A stretch of 64,000 nt of DNA from Chaetoderma sp. LZ-2023a (GCA_034401795.1 CM067374.1:96846140-96910139), one strand, 5' to 3'; positions 31,401-37,643 are shown, counted from the stretch's first letter. Notes: generated by a model not told the origin, from the sequence alone. Made by a program: numbers and translations.

Positions 31401-32284
31401 TTTGCCTACATGTGACATAGTTGATTATGATGTCATATGATTTGACCGAGAAACTAGATTCTTCAATTAGTCCTAAATGCTAACCACTACACCAATCTAT
31501 CCCTCCTATATAATGGCGTTTCCTTAGCACAGGTGTGTCTTAACCCTTTCACGACGAAGCCGGCCAAAACCGGCCTCTGGTGGTCTTGAGGAATGTCTAT
31601 TTACAGGCCAAGAGAAGACTATTTTTGAAAATCTTACCACTCGAATGACTGGCTCGATAACCGAGCCAGTCATTCCAGTGGTAAATTTTCAAAAATAGTC
31701 TTCTCTTGGCCTGTAGATGGGCATTCAATAAGTAAATTATTTTATTTTTTTAAACAAATTTTGTCATTAAAGGGTTAAAGCATTGTACATTGCTTACCTT
31801 GGACATTCCATATGTCATCATCTTTGGCAACTGACTTAGATTAACCTTTTTAATCGTCAAGCTGGCAAAACTGCCCTCTGCAGAGGTTTTGACGAATGTC
31901 TATTTGCAGGCCATGATTGAATAGTAAATATTAAATTCAATATAATCCTTATTCAATATAATGTACATTGTCATTATTGCTGTATCCTTTCTTTTACACC
32001 AGGTGAGCACGCTGCCTTTTCCGTACTTGGACACCCAACAGTTTGAAAGAAGTATTCGCACACCCATTGGGCCTCTATGGAATCCAGAGACAACATTTCG
32101 TGAACTAACAAAGCCTAAAGTTGTGACGATGTCGGGACAAATTATTGCACCAATTAATAAGAATGCACTAGTGAATGCCAATGACACTAATGCTGACATC
32201 ACATTTGGTGAGAAATCAAACGATGTCAAGACACAGTCGAGGAACGCACATGGAGTGAAAACAGGTGGAGAACGAAAAAAATAA
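7360..32284 (+). CDS. UTP14: UTP14, U3 snoRNA-associated protein 14 homologue (C-terminal nine exons)
   Basis: Spliced CDS: 7360-7437, 8673-8756, 12108-12230, 13333-13427, 15499-15622, 20988-21065, 24166-25499, 29885-29984, 32003-32284. The sum is 2298 nt, or 765 residues plus stop. All introns are GT-AG and phases are consistent. The product matches animal UTP14 from roughly its residue 150 to the end: IHR..SKWESVVQENR, RTPLE, KAMSLKEA, RRAELQK, ERMSLKHRG, YNPWM, AFADDDVIAEFQEEK, DIDLTLPGWGSW, and the C-terminal FERSIRTPIGPLWN with KPKVVTMSGQII. UTP14 is a nucleolar component of the small-subunit processome, needed for 18S rRNA processing, and in yeast it binds and activates the helicase Dhr1 (DHX37 in animals). 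The first 150 or so residues and the promoter lie before the window, so DIRS-A probably occupies an upstream intron. The large exon 7 encodes a long acidic, Lys-rich, poorly conserved region. Confidence 0.93.
7602..7822 (+). repeat. MITE-C foldback copy
   Basis: It runs from GTACAGTCCAGAAATAA to TTATTTGTGAGCTGTA, with a central palindrome (about 7630-7735) reading TGTCTTCCAATCCAATTATG and its complement. It has the same architecture as 27677-27931 and 30015-30245. It lies in a UTP14 intron and has no coding capacity. Confidence 0.6.
8060..8375. repeat. Two degenerate piggyBac-like MITE copies
   Basis: Two adjacent partial copies of the palindromic family best preserved at 18579-18820 and 31540-31778. 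The shared blocks TGTCCATTTGCAGACCAAGA and TTGAATGACTGGCTCGAT and the start ACCATTTAACACTCATATC are readable. Ends are eroded. Confidence 0.55.
8673..8756 (+). CDS. UTP14: UTP14 exon
   Basis: 28 codons, phase 0 at both ends; acceptor TTCTGTTTTAG, donor GTAAAA. It encodes SDQIVYPLERP and onward to EYVKRFK, matching the family's Q-[LI]-V-[FY]-PLE motif. Confidence 0.88.
8925..9450 (+). other. Promoter-like module, possible solo LTR
   Basis: It contains two inverted GCGCATGCGCA motifs (about 9148-9160 and 9231-9242), a TATA box TATAAATA (9273-9280) and AATAAA (9401-9406) about 120 bp later. The order TATA, short transcript, poly(A) signal resembles the U3-R-U5 of an LTR. I could not find convincing TG..CA ends or target duplications, so the identity is weak. 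Confidence 0.3.
9803..10070 (+). repeat. MITE-B copy
   Basis: It shows GCCCCGCCCATCTTTAACTA, AAGCTCCACCC, TTCCAGAAAACTATACAGGT and the central hairpin (about 9915-10000) of MITE-B. The right end is eroded and meets AACCCTTTCACAG, possibly the edge of a piggyBac-like MITE. Confidence 0.6.
10118..10862. repeat. Hairpin-only MITE fragments
   Basis: Palindromes at 10118-10212 and 10785-10862 are built from the GAATATTTTGAAATTAATTT arm and its complement. Between them (10490-10650) is an eroded piggyBac-like MITE with TCCGTTTGCA and GCAAATGG blocks. They lie in a UTP14 intron. Confidence 0.5.
10900..11148. repeat. Degenerate piggyBac-like MITE
   Basis: It runs from AAAGGGTTAACATG to TTCTAATGGATTAA with an eroded palindrome (CAGTCATTCCAGTGGTAAAT and its partner). 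It immediately precedes the hAT-like element's target duplication. Confidence 0.45.
11159..12061. mobile_element. Non-autonomous hAT-like element with 8-bp target duplication
   Basis: The element starts CAGTTTTTTTTTGATT and ends CCAACCCTG. It is flanked by perfect 8-bp direct repeats GTTTTTAT (11151-11158 and 12062-12069). CAG..CTG ends with an 8-bp duplication fit the hAT superfamily. Terminal regions are rich in GATTTAATCA-type inverted motifs. No transposase frame is present. Confidence 0.55.
12108..12230 (+). CDS. UTP14: UTP14 exon
   Basis: 41 codons, phase 0; acceptor GGTTATAG, donor GTATAC. It starts ARTPLE, the most conserved UTP14 motif of this region, and ends KAMSLKE. The acceptor lies only about 45 bp downstream of a hAT-like insertion (11159-12061). 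Confidence 0.92.
12430..12995 (+). repeat. Degenerate tandem repeat, about four units
   Basis: The phrase AAAATCTTGTCGCT[A/G]CAA followed by TCCGACAGTTTGA, GATTGCACACCAC and a CCATCCATCCG-type stretch recurs at about 12466, 12640, 12775 and 12905. Unit length is 115-180 bp with loss of segments. Confidence 0.55.
13333..13427 (+). CDS. UTP14: UTP14 exon
   Basis: 95 nt, phase 0 to 2; acceptor AATTATAG, donor GTATAC. It encodes AQARRAELQKYRM and a basic run ending KRIKSK, with the Ser codon split across the next intron. The basic segment is a likely RNA-binding or nucleolar-targeting region. Confidence 0.92.
13505..13664. repeat. Degenerate piggyBac-like MITE
   Basis: Core palindrome ACCACTAGAATGATTGG / CAGTTATTTCAGTGGTAAAT with TGGCCATTAAAAGG at the right, matching the family consensus. 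Ends are eroded. Confidence 0.45.
13690..13985 (-). repeat. MITE-B copy, reverse orientation
   Basis: Reverse-oriented landmarks: TAGTCCGTCATAAATGC, the hairpin arms around 13790-13865, TTTTCTGGAAATTAAGATTT, GATCGATCGATCCCA, GGAGCTTAGCTAG and the end GGATTCCTCCATTA. Confidence 0.6.
14130..14245. repeat. Palindromic hairpin
   Basis: CTTGAATGCAGTGACAAAC and GTTTGTCATTGCATTCAAG form a near-perfect inverted pair flanked by MITE-like AACTTGATTTCAAAATAATT. No gene. Confidence 0.45.
14605..14850 (+). pseudogene. LINE 3' ORF2 fragment
   Basis: Frame pieces read like the C-terminal end of a non-LTR retrotransposon ORF2: a Leu-Asp-Ala-Cys segment followed by RHRRTL (about 14645-14690), and FNHVLWIPHDTSAQKALEF (14788-14844), which fits the common G-H-V-L-R-M-P-x-D-T-P-A-Q motif. 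Stops and shifts interrupt it. Related C-terminal residues occur at 54470-54530. Confidence 0.5.
14876..15100. repeat. Foldback with tRNA B-box-like arms
   Basis: Arms of about 75 bp (14876-14955 and 15018-15100) are inverted copies sharing CAGGCGCTTTC-type and ATTGACAGGG[G/A]ATCGAA segments. In the outward sense each arm reads GTTCGATTCCC or CTTCGATCCCC, close to the pol III B box. It may be two SINE heads in opposite orientation or a DNA foldback. Confidence 0.4.
15499..15622 (+). CDS. UTP14: UTP14 exon
   Basis: 124 nt, phase 2 to 0; acceptor CTAAAAAG, donor GTTAGT. It begins SYHRHLKRSRLKEEEKS and ends LDRQRIQ. It continues the conserved K-S-K-x-Y-H-[KR] motif and the charged helix. Confidence 0.92.
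15623..16766. other. Intron sequence without recognised genes
   Basis: AT-rich UTP14 intron. A partial MITE hairpin arm (TGTTGAATATTTTGAAATTA near 15788) is the only recognised element. Confidence 0.45.
16767..18261 (+). mobile_element. Tc1-type DNA transposon (1495 bp)
   Basis: Terminal inverted repeats TACTGAGCCAAAAAAGTTTA (left) and TACTGAACCAAAAAAGTTTA (right, reverse complement) extend at least 26 bp with one mismatch. Both ends are flanked by TA (16765-16766, 18262-18263), the Tc1/mariner target. Length and one central transposase gene fit a complete Tc1-like element inserted in a UTP14 intron, in the same orientation as the gene. Confidence 0.9.
17053..18052 (+). pseudogene. Tc1-like DD34E transposase, frameshifted
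   Basis: It starts MGRRPGLPENQQHEAMGRL, with helix-turn-helix DNA-binding segments (SVRAVARHF..STISRLRQR and a GRPRATTP linker). Catalytic boxes follow: FSDESRF (first Asp), FMFQQDNARPH (second Asp), and SPDLSPIEHMWD (Glu) in a different frame. Frame 1 runs from 17053 and loses similarity near 17815; the rest continues in another frame to 18052. The Asp-to-Glu spacing is 76 nt instead of the 102 nt of DD34E, so about 26 nt are missing. The enzyme should be inactive. Full length would be near 340 residues, typical for Tc1. Confidence 0.88.
18333..18545. repeat. piggyBac-like palindromic MITE
   Basis: It starts TTAACCCTTTAACACTC and has a stem at about 18400-18506 (CACTGGAATGACTGGCTCG / CGAGCCAGTCATTCCAGTG around AT). 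The right end is eroded. It lies immediately left of a better copy. Confidence 0.6.
18579..18820. repeat. piggyBac-like palindromic MITE, full length
   Basis: It begins TTAACCCTTTA and ends TAAAGGGTTAA, giving TTAA target sites and CCCTTTA/TAAAGGG ends as in piggyBac superfamily elements. The stem runs from GCCAAGAGAAGACTATTTTT to its complement around TCGATTATCGA. It is 242 bp and has no coding capacity. This is one of the two best reference copies in the window. Confidence 0.72.
19345..19530. repeat. piggyBac-like MITE, eroded copy
   Basis: It contains TCCATTTGCAGACCCAGG, CACTGGAATGACTGTCTCG and an eroded right arm ending TCTTGACCA. The left TTAACCC is lost. Confidence 0.5.
19531..20842. 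repeat. piggyBac-like MITE split by a hAT insertion
   Basis: The left part is 19531-19731 (TTAACTCTTTAAGCC, then the palindrome around TCGGTTATCGAG). The right part is 20805-20842 (GTGTTAAATGGTTA). The two are continuous once the hAT element and one copy of its 8-bp duplication are removed. Confidence 0.6.
19732..20796. mobile_element. Non-autonomous hAT-like element nested in a MITE
   Basis: Ends are TAGGGCTGCGCG and CGCGCAGCACTA (10 of 12 positions inverted). Perfect 8-bp target duplications AGTGTAGA lie at 19724-19731 and 20797-20804. Subterminal repeats of ATATCGGTTTT and AAAACCGATAT type are abundant at both ends. It is 1065 bp with no transposase frame. Confidence 0.72.
20988..21065 (+). 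CDS. UTP14: UTP14 exon
   Basis: 26 codons, phase 0; acceptor TTTCTCACCAG, donor GTATGT. It encodes ERMSLKHRGGSKFARKQ and VFGKHNDQ, matching the family's E-R-M-[ST]-L-[KR]-H block. Confidence 0.93.
21395..21805 (+). repeat. Mollusc-type AGCTCACC repeat, internally deleted
   Basis: It runs from TCACTGGGCCTTTCAGTGAG through GGGCCGATTTCAATTATGTT and CAGGAAGCAGCC to CCAGGTGAGCGATACAGGCC..GGCCTCTTG. It is the short form of the repeat at 25733-27047 and has no ORF. Confidence 0.6.
21843..21992. repeat. 15-bp minisatellite
   Basis: About ten units of CACTTCAACTGACAT with variation mainly in the last four bases. One frame is open across the array (Thr-Ser-Thr-rich) but has no start, splice support or UTP14 similarity. 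It lies within a UTP14 intron. Confidence 0.75.
22088..22465 (-). repeat. MITE-B, full length, reverse orientation
   Basis: It runs from CAATAGAGGAATCCAGTTT to AAAACAGGATTCCTCCATTG, the clearest terminal inverted repeats of this family (about 18 bp). It is 378 bp. The central palindrome is at about 22243-22335; GATCGATTGATTCC and GGAGCTTAGCTAGAGATGGG follow as in other copies. Confidence 0.72.
22466..23204. other. Intron sequence without recognised genes
   Basis: It contains a short repeated phrase (TTCTGATCAGATTGTCTCAAA near 22763 and TTTGGTCTGATTTGGCTCAAA near 22902), a pattern of a degenerate tandem repeat. No coding exon was recognised. Confidence 0.4.
23205..23312. repeat. MITE hairpin fragment
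   Basis: The palindrome from GTTGAATATTTTGAAATTAA to GATAATTTTCAAAAACTTCAAC has a central GCTTTTAACAGC-type loop. Confidence 0.5.
23441..23855 (+). repeat. MITE-B copy
   Basis: It begins GGAGGAATCTAGTTTTAG, then GCCCCGCCCATCTCTAGC, AAGCTCCACCC, the hairpin at about 23568-23664 and the terminal GACATCATATGATTGACTG. A short local duplication (TTTATTAAATAC repeated near 23670-23715) is inside it. Confidence 0.65.
23882..24087. repeat. piggyBac-like MITE, left end eroded
   Basis: The right end CATTAAAGGGTTAA is intact. The left begins at TTAATGGTCAATGCGGCAAA without the CCC. The stem is degraded. It is about 80 bp upstream of the acceptor of the large UTP14 exon. Confidence 0.5.
24166..25499 (+). 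CDS. UTP14: UTP14 exon (large acidic central exon)
   Basis: 1334 nt, phase 0 to 2; acceptor TTGTGACAG, donor GTGAGT. It starts TRQSVQDMIQKNKELTKK and includes YNPWM. Then about 350 residues of Asp/Glu/Lys/Asn-rich low-complexity sequence follow, with KRKRKK and SKRKKGQKKG stretches as probable nuclear signals. It ends with two conserved blocks, IAQAFADDDVIAEFQEEK and DIDLTLPGWGSWTGGG. A terminal Arg codon is split by the intron. Confidence 0.93.
25733..27047 (+). repeat. Mollusc-type AGCTCACC repeat, long form with internal duplication
   Basis: It starts TTTAGCTCACCTGGCCC and ends CCAGGTGAGCGATACAGGCC..GGGCCTCTTG. The block GGGCCGATTTCAATTATGTT..GCAGGAAGCATCC through TTGATGGATTTTGAGGCCG occurs twice (about 25797-26340 and 26405-26960), so the element carries an internal tandem duplication of about 610 bp. 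Short frames are not conserved between units. Six related copies are in the window. Confidence 0.65.
27084..27470 (+). repeat. MITE-B copy with local duplication at the left end
   Basis: It begins CAATAGAGGAATCCATTTC; the phrase CTAGCTATGCCCGGCCAATT is repeated. The hairpin lies at about 27230-27322 (GAATATTTTAAAAGCAATTT and its complement). The right end is eroded. Confidence 0.6.
27498..27625. repeat. piggyBac-like MITE, half copy
   Basis: CAGTGATTTCACTGGTAAAT, CCTCTCTTGGTCTATAAATG and the right end CATAAAAAGGTTAA match the right half of the family. Confidence 0.45.
27677..27931 (+). repeat. MITE-C foldback copy
   Basis: It runs from TGGTACAGTGCAGCTAAGAA to TTTCTGAGCTGTGCTGTACA, with the central hairpin TGTTGAATATTTTGAACATA / TATGTTCAAAATACTCAACA. 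TTTCCAAAACAAAAC and GTTTTGGAAAC are also paired. Confidence 0.6.
28178..28281. repeat. Poly-C run and G-rich tract pair
   Basis: A run of 13 C lies at 28179-28191. At 28238-28281 is a G-rich tract with many G3+ runs able to form a quadruplex. They are about 50 bp apart and could pair with each other. Confidence 0.5.
28818..28925. repeat. piggyBac-like MITE, left half
   Basis: TTAACCCTTTAATGGTCATACC and GCCTCTGCTATGATCTTGTG match the left arm of the family; the copy ends at a poly-A run (28918-28928). Confidence 0.5.
28926..29686. other. Intron sequence with an inverted repeat of unknown type
   Basis: Between about 29285 and 29610, GATTGTCGCAGATTGTCACAG-like and ATCGCAGATTGCTGATGG-like segments face each other, as do TTTCCATAAAATCTGTA and TACAGATTTTATGGGAAC. 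This is a further foldback element, not characterised. No exon recognised. Confidence 0.4.
29687..29843. repeat. piggyBac-like MITE
   Basis: CACTGGAATGACTGGCTCGG / GGGCCAGTCATTCATGTGA palindrome, ending GATAGGATGGTTAA. It lies about 40 bp upstream of the acceptor at 29884. Confidence 0.55.
29885..29984 (+). CDS. UTP14: UTP14 exon
   Basis: 100 nt, phase 2 to 0; acceptor TTGTTTTCAG, donor GTATGA. It encodes FIVKAPVGRRRKDLHL and VIISEKKDVAISKHR, matching the family's K-A-P..R-[KR]-D..N-V-I-I-[NS]-E-K block. Confidence 0.92.
30015..30245. repeat. MITE-C, best copy
   Basis: Terminal inverted repeats CAGTACAGCTCAGAAATAA and TTATTTATGGGCTGTACTG. The central stem reads GGAAGCCATTGCTGCC / GGCAGCAATGGCTTCC with outer arms TGTTGAATATTTTG / CAAAATATTCGACA. 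It is 231 bp and non-coding. Confidence 0.65.
30290..30735. repeat. Two eroded piggyBac-like MITEs
   Basis: The first (30290-30482) keeps TCCATTTGCAGGACAAG and GAGCCCGTCATTCCCGG. The second (30545-30735) keeps TTAATGGTCATGCCGGC, GGCCTCTGCAGTAG and TATGACTGGCTCGATAATC. Confidence 0.45.
30745..31095 (+). repeat. Tandem repeat, three units of about 120 bp
   Basis: Each unit has AGCT[T/G][C/G]..CAA[A/G]TTTGGAGA/GCAGAAG followed by TCCC[T/G]..CAGTAGAAC. Units centre near 30820, 30945 and 31070. The frames through it are not conserved. Confidence 0.6.
31115..31470 (+). repeat. MITE-B copy
   Basis: It contains TTTGCCCCGCCCAGG, CCACCC, GATCAATTGATCCCTGCA, the hairpin at 31228-31312 and the right end GAAACTAGATTC at about 31450-31461. 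Confidence 0.55.
31540..31778. repeat. piggyBac-like palindromic MITE, full length
   Basis: It begins TTAACCCTTTCACGACG and ends CATTAAAGGGTTAA, 239 bp. The stem is long and nearly perfect from GGCCAAGAGAAGACTATTTT to its complement, around CTCGATAACCGAG. Target site TTAA on both sides. It lies in the last UTP14 intron, about 225 bp before the final acceptor. Confidence 0.72.
32003..32284 (+). CDS. UTP14: UTP14 terminal exon
   Basis: 93 codons plus TAA (32282-32284); acceptor TTTACACCAG. It encodes LPFPY, FERSIRTPIGPLWNPETTF and KPKVVTMSGQIIAPI, the conserved C-terminal domain. The tail is polar and Lys-rich. An AATAAA follows 18 bp after the stop. Confidence 0.94.
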   Translation: MSTLPFPYLDTQQFERSIRTPIGPLWNPETTFRELTKPKVVTMSGQIIAPINKNALVNANDTNADITFGEKSNDVKTQSRNAHGVKTGGERKK

Positions 32285-32301
32285 TCAAATTGAAATTAAT
32301 C

Positions 32302-32307
32302 AATAAA
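32302..32307 (+). terminator. UTP14 polyadenylation signal
   Basis: AATAAA, 18 bp downstream of the UTP14 stop codon, implies a very short 3' UTR. A T/GT-rich stretch follows at about 32315-32345, as expected for a downstream element. Confidence 0.7.
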
Positions 32308-33856
32308 ACATGGTATATTGATGTCTTTATCTGTCATTATTTGTTTCCCGTGTGCATCACACACTGCATGATAAACAGTTTCTTTTGATAATGTTGTTAC
32401 TTTCTAAAAATTGAAATCGTAACCGTTCCTCAATTTGTTGGGTTTCATTATTTGACACAGCATGACATGGTTTATAGTCAGGTCTTCACAATGTGAAATT
32501 CAGTGATTTTTCTGTGATCAGAATATTACCCAATGGAGAAATCTGACCTGTCACTCAAGTATCTTACAGCATAATCAATTATGTCACTAGTTAGCTCACC
32601 TGGCTAGAAATGAGCTTTTTGCCATGGTGACCATCCATTGTCTGTCAACTTTTTCTTAAACGACTGCTCAAGAAGCACTGGACCGATTTAAATTATATAT
32701 TTGCATGAAGCATGCTTAGGGAATAGAGATTCAAAGTAAGCCGATCAGCCAATTTGGCCAGCAGCTATCTTGGATTTTGGACGACTTGGGGAATTGATTC
32801 AAAACTCATAAAATATCATCTAGGGGAATAACTGAACTTGGTTGGCCAAATACCTCGGTGGCCATCTTGGATGATATAGTTTATGTGAAAACTACTCCAG
32901 AACCGCTGAATGGATTAGGCCGAAATTTGGGAGATATGATTAGGGACTAAGATTAGGGACTAAGGGCCTGTTTGTTCAATGGAAGTTGATAGGCAAAAAA
33001 ACATTGCCACCGTGGATCAATCAAAATGTAACGTGCTTGTAGCCACATTGGCATTGTCTATTTGATGGATTTTGATGCCGAAATTGGTTTTATATAGGTT
33101 TTTAGGTATGCTGATTTCAAATTTCCATTTTCAAAACTGTCGGATAAACGGTTTGGCAGCCATCTTGAATCTTCCCCCCCCCCCCCCCCCCCAAAAATCT
33201 CACTTACTAAACCAATCGGAAATATAACATCTTCTCTAGAACCACTGGCGCGATTTCAAGTATATTTGGCAGGAAGCACCCTTAACGCATAGAGATCCAA
33301 GTTTGTTCAAAGGATGCCACTCGGCCAATTTGGCTGGCGGCCATCTTGGATTTTGGCCAATTGTTAGAAACGCCTTTAAAACTCCGAAACCGCTTGGGGG
33401 ATTTATTCAAAACTCAAGAAATGTCATCTAGGCCAAAAGCTGATCCAAGTTTGTTCAAGGGAACTTGATTGGCCAAATGCTTAGACAGCCATTTTGGATG
33501 ATCTAGTTTTCGCAGAAACAACTCCAGAACCGCTGAACGGATCGGACTGAAATTTGGGAGATATGATTAGGCACTAAGAGCCATTAAAGATTGTTCCAGG
33601 GAAGTTGATTCATAAAAAAACATGGCAGCTGTAGACCAATAAAAATGTAGCGTGTTTGGTGGCCATATTGTATTTTTTTATTTTGATTGATTTTGAACCA
33701 AAATTGGTTTTCATATAGATTTTTGAGTATGCTGATTTCAAATTTGCCACTTTGGAAACTGTCAGATAAACTGTTTTGCGGTCATCTTGGATAATTTTCC
33801 CGCCAAAAAAACCCCATACTAAAGCAATGAAAATTTTTTAATGTCTTCTCGAGCAG

Positions 33857-36462
33857 GTTTTTCCAGCCTCTCTGGAAATCAGGGAAAACCCTGAAAATGA
33901 GTTTCCCTTTTTCCAGTCGGGGAGGACTCTGGGAATTTGAAAAAACCCAAGAAATCAGGGAATTTGACAGTGAACCAAAAGAGGTTTCACACTGCCAGTT
34001 TGTCACATGTGCTGTGTCATGTGTCAAAGTTGTGTCCATTGACTGAAAATGGAAATACATTAAAATTATTGTACCGTTTTTATTCTAGGAAAGGACGCTA
34101 GCATGTATTGGACGCAGGCAAAATTTTGGCCCAAATCCTCCCCAAAAATCTCTATACTCATAGAAAGGACGCATGGAGAAATTGAAATCCATTCTCTAAA
34201 ATAGTTAAAACTCATAGAACCTACCACCAAAATTGAACGCAATTTCCATACGCATGCTTACCACCATACCGCTGTTTAATGTACGCCTAAAAATATCATC
34301 ATGGAAGTGAAATTATTAATGGGACTGCCTAATATTGTGCATCTTCAATAAAGATCATTTATTACATTAAAATCAATGCTACTTTTGACATAAAATGTCG
34401 CCTTAAAAATATGGAAATCATGTGATATTAGGAATGCGGTAAGATCAGCAGTTGTGTTTACTAGAATTCTTCTAATATCTGCCATTCTCTATTTTCATTG
34501 GCTTGTACGGGAGAATTTTTCAATCAGAACAGAGAAATAATATTTCTCTTCAGTAAAAATTAATAATAGAACAGTGTTTACTCAGTGTTTACTCTCGTAA
34601 TGCCAACCAATATTAAATGATCCAAAACGGAATCGGAATTAAAATGAGATGAAGCGCTTCTTACGTTGGCGAGTCGCTGACTCTTTTGCGATTAGAGGCG
34701 CCGTGTTCTCGCGAGATCTTATACGTTAACGGGTATTCGTTATCAAACGGGTACGGATCAGACCTAAAGTACAATACTTAGTTCCTATCAAGCAATGATA
34801 ATATATACCGTTAAAATTTGACTAAAGGACGTAGTTTTTTTTGTCAAAATACATGTACTAGAAAGGGGGGTGCGTCCTATAATCGAGAACATTCCTTCCG
34901 CACATTTTTTGGTCAAGATTTTTCTTAAAAAGTCACAGATTATACCACGGAAATTGAACTAAATGTTACCCTAGACAATTCGCGCCGCCTGAGGATTATG
35001 TTTAATGTATACTCCAAAAACACCAAGCGGAAGTGAAATCATTAAATTGGGGCGCCTAAATATTGCTTAATACATATCACTTATTACATCAAAATTAATC
35101 CAGAATTTGACTTAAAATGGCGTCGAGAAAAGATACGTGTATAAATCACGTGATTCGCCTCCAATCGCAAAAGATCTTTATTCTAATTAGAGCGAGTACT
35201 CGGATCTAAATATTCTGGACTCGGAAATTGCTATATATCATCATTGCGCGATAGGAACTGAATGTTCCCGTACCCGTTTGATAACCAACTCCCCTTAGTG
35301 CATAAGATTACACAGTGCTTCCAATCACAAAAGAGCCAGATAACCAATTCCTGTTAGCGCATAAGATCACACAGCGCCTCCAAATGCAAGAGTCATTACA
35401 ACTCTAGTGACCATCTGAATTTCTTCCCATACCCGTTTTATAACCAACTCCCGTTAACGCATAAGATTACACAGCGCCTCCAATCACATGAGCCAGATAA
35501 CCAACTCCTGTTAGCGCATAAGATCACACAGCGCCTCAAATGCAAAAGAGGCATTACAATCTGTTTCTATCACACGATTTCTATGTTTTCAAGGAGACAT
35601 TTTATGCCAAAATTAGATTGATTTTGATGTAATAAACAATCTTTATTGAAGATACACAATATTTAGGCGGTCCTATGTAATAATTTCTCTTCCACCATGG
35701 TAATTTTTAGTCATGCATTAAACAAAGCGCTGAGTGATGGTTATATTTGATACCAATTTTTGATTTTTTAAAGGTACGTTTTTTCTAAATTTAACAGCGT
35801 CTTATACTTGAATACAAGTTTTTTGGGCGGATTTTGGTCAAATTTGGGGCAGCGTCCTATATTCGAGGGCGGCCTTTAGTCGAGAAATTACGGTAGTATT
35901 CAGAGTTCCGAGCCCAGAATATTTTATCCGAGTACTCGCTCTAATTCAAAACAATCTTGCATTTGGAGGCGAATCACATGATTTATATCTTTTCTGGACA
36001 CCATTTTATGTCAAATTCAGGATTAATTTTGATGTAATAAATAATATTTATTAATGGATACGCAATATTTAGGCGCACCAATTTAATAATTTCACTTCCG
36101 CGATGATGTTTTGAGGTATACATTTAACATAGTCATAAGGCAGTGAGAATTTCTACCGTTGAATTTCTGTGGTATCATTAATTTTTATTACGAAAGTTGA
36201 CAAAAAAATGTTCTCAAAGACTGTACTCAATTATAGGACGCACCCCTTTCCTAGAACATGTAATATGACAAAAAAACTGCATCCTTCAGTTAATTTTAAT
36301 GGTATGCACAGGCTACATCTCTGTTGTATATATTATCAGCATCTTAGTTACTTTGCTGCAACTACTTCTTGACTTCCCAAACATCGTTAAATTGAAAATA
36401 TTTCTGATGGAGTTTTGGAAATCTCTCAGGGAAATATCAGGGAATTTTGTTCTGATAAATTG
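33857..36462. mobile_element. Unclassified 2.6-kb insertion
   Basis: It interrupts the AGCTCACC repeat between CTTCTCGAG and ACTGGACCGATTT. Outer segments share CTCTCTGGAAATCAGGG-like (left) and GGAAATCTCTCAGGGAAATA-like (right) sequence. The interior has several copies of a GGACGC / GCGTCC segment (for example GTGCGTCCTATAATCGAG near 34870 and GCGTCCTATATTCGAGG near 35853) plus a tandem array. No transposase frame was found. Probably a composite of non-autonomous DNA elements. Confidence 0.4.
35265..35570. repeat. Tandem array, four units of about 55-60 bp in two pairs
   Basis: ATAACCAACTCC..TTAGCGCATAAGAT and CACACAGCGCCTCCAAT recur at about 35281, 35338, 35450 and 35496. Alternate units are more alike (AAGATTACACAG versus AAGATCACACAG), which suggests a higher-order dimer of about 170 bp. 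Confidence 0.6.
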
Positions 36463-37324
36463 CTGGACTGGACCGATTTTAATTATATTTGGCAAAAACC
36501 ATCCATAGACCATAGAGATTCAAGTTTATTAAAACGAAGCATCAGCCAATCTGGCCGACGGCCATCTAAGATTTTTGGCCGATTTTTAGAAAAGTCTACA
36601 AAATCTCATGAAAGATTCTCTAGCATAGCAGCTGAACCAAGTTTGTTCACGGGAACTTGATGGGCCATATAATTTGGCGGTTTTCGTGAAAACGGCTTCT
36701 CCAGAACCGATGAATGGATCGGACCAATTTTAACCAAATTTGGTCGGATGTTTACCGCTGGAATGACTGGCTCAGTTATCAAATTTTCAAAAATAGTCTT
36801 CTCTTGGTCTGCAAATGGACATTTCTTAGGACTACTGCAAAAGCTTTGTTTGGCTGATATGAGTGTTAAACGGTTAAAAACATGGCCACCATCAGATTTC
36901 AGCAGACCATTTAAAAAGAGCTTTTGTTTGTCAATGGATTTTGACAGTGAAAGTGCTAAAATATAGGTTTGGCTGGGCGCGTAACCCGATTTCACACGCT
37001 TGAATCTGATTCATGGATCAAGTTGTTCAAATGGAGCTGATTGGTCAATTTGGCAGTCATCTAGGCTAGGTGTTTTTAAAACAGATTTCTCTGTTCATAT
37101 CAAATTCTTTAGGTCTATTTCTCTAGGCCTATCTACATGAAGTTCCAGTAGCAATATGGATTTTCCGAAAGTCTACAAGAAATCATATAATGGCTATATA
37201 CAAAAATCTCATGAACCAATGTTCCAGGTGAGCGCTGTAGGCGCCATACACCTGTTAGCTGACGTCACAATCACAATGACCTATAGCTCTGTCATGAAAA
37301 TCAAAGTCTGTCACTAGTATACAA

Positions 37325-37560
37325 ATTGTATGTGCTTGATGAGTTTACAGCTTAATAAACATTGTTGAATATTTTGAAACTAATTTGACTGGGAGTTGTT
37401 GCTGCCTTATGTAGCAACAACACCCAGTCAAATTAGTTTCAAAATATTCAACAGCTCACCTATATAGTTCGCAATTTAGATTCTGGGAATTTTCAAATTG
37501 ATTCCAACAAGCATAAAAAGTGGATGGAGCTTAATGATAAATTGGTGCGCATAGCAACGA
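37325..37560 (-). repeat. MITE-B copy, reverse, with strong hairpin
   Basis: The hairpin (about 37366-37455) reads TTGAATATTTTGAAACTAAT and its complement around TTATGTAGCAACAAC; then TATATAGTT, GATTCCAAC and GGAGCTTAATG follow as in reverse copies. Ends are eroded. Confidence 0.55.
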
Positions 37561-37643
37561 CCTCAAGATTACGACCTTACCAATGGTTCTCATCTATGAA
37601 TATATGTTTATGATTCTGCGATAGATAACGCTTTGGACACAAA

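Larger units (their letters stand above)
32591..37245 (+). repeat. Mollusc-type AGCTCACC repeat, long form, interrupted
   Basis: It starts TTAGCTCACCTGGC (about 32591) and ends CCAGGTGAGCGCTGTAGGC (about 37221-37239). The two parts, 32591-33856 and 36463-37245, are separated by an unrelated insertion. The left part again carries the internal duplication (CGATTTAAATTATATATTTG near 32685 and GATTTCAAGTATATTTGGCA near 33251), and a C run of about 22 at 33174-33192 and on. A piggyBac-like MITE fragment (36745-36878) is inside the right part. Confidence 0.6.
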
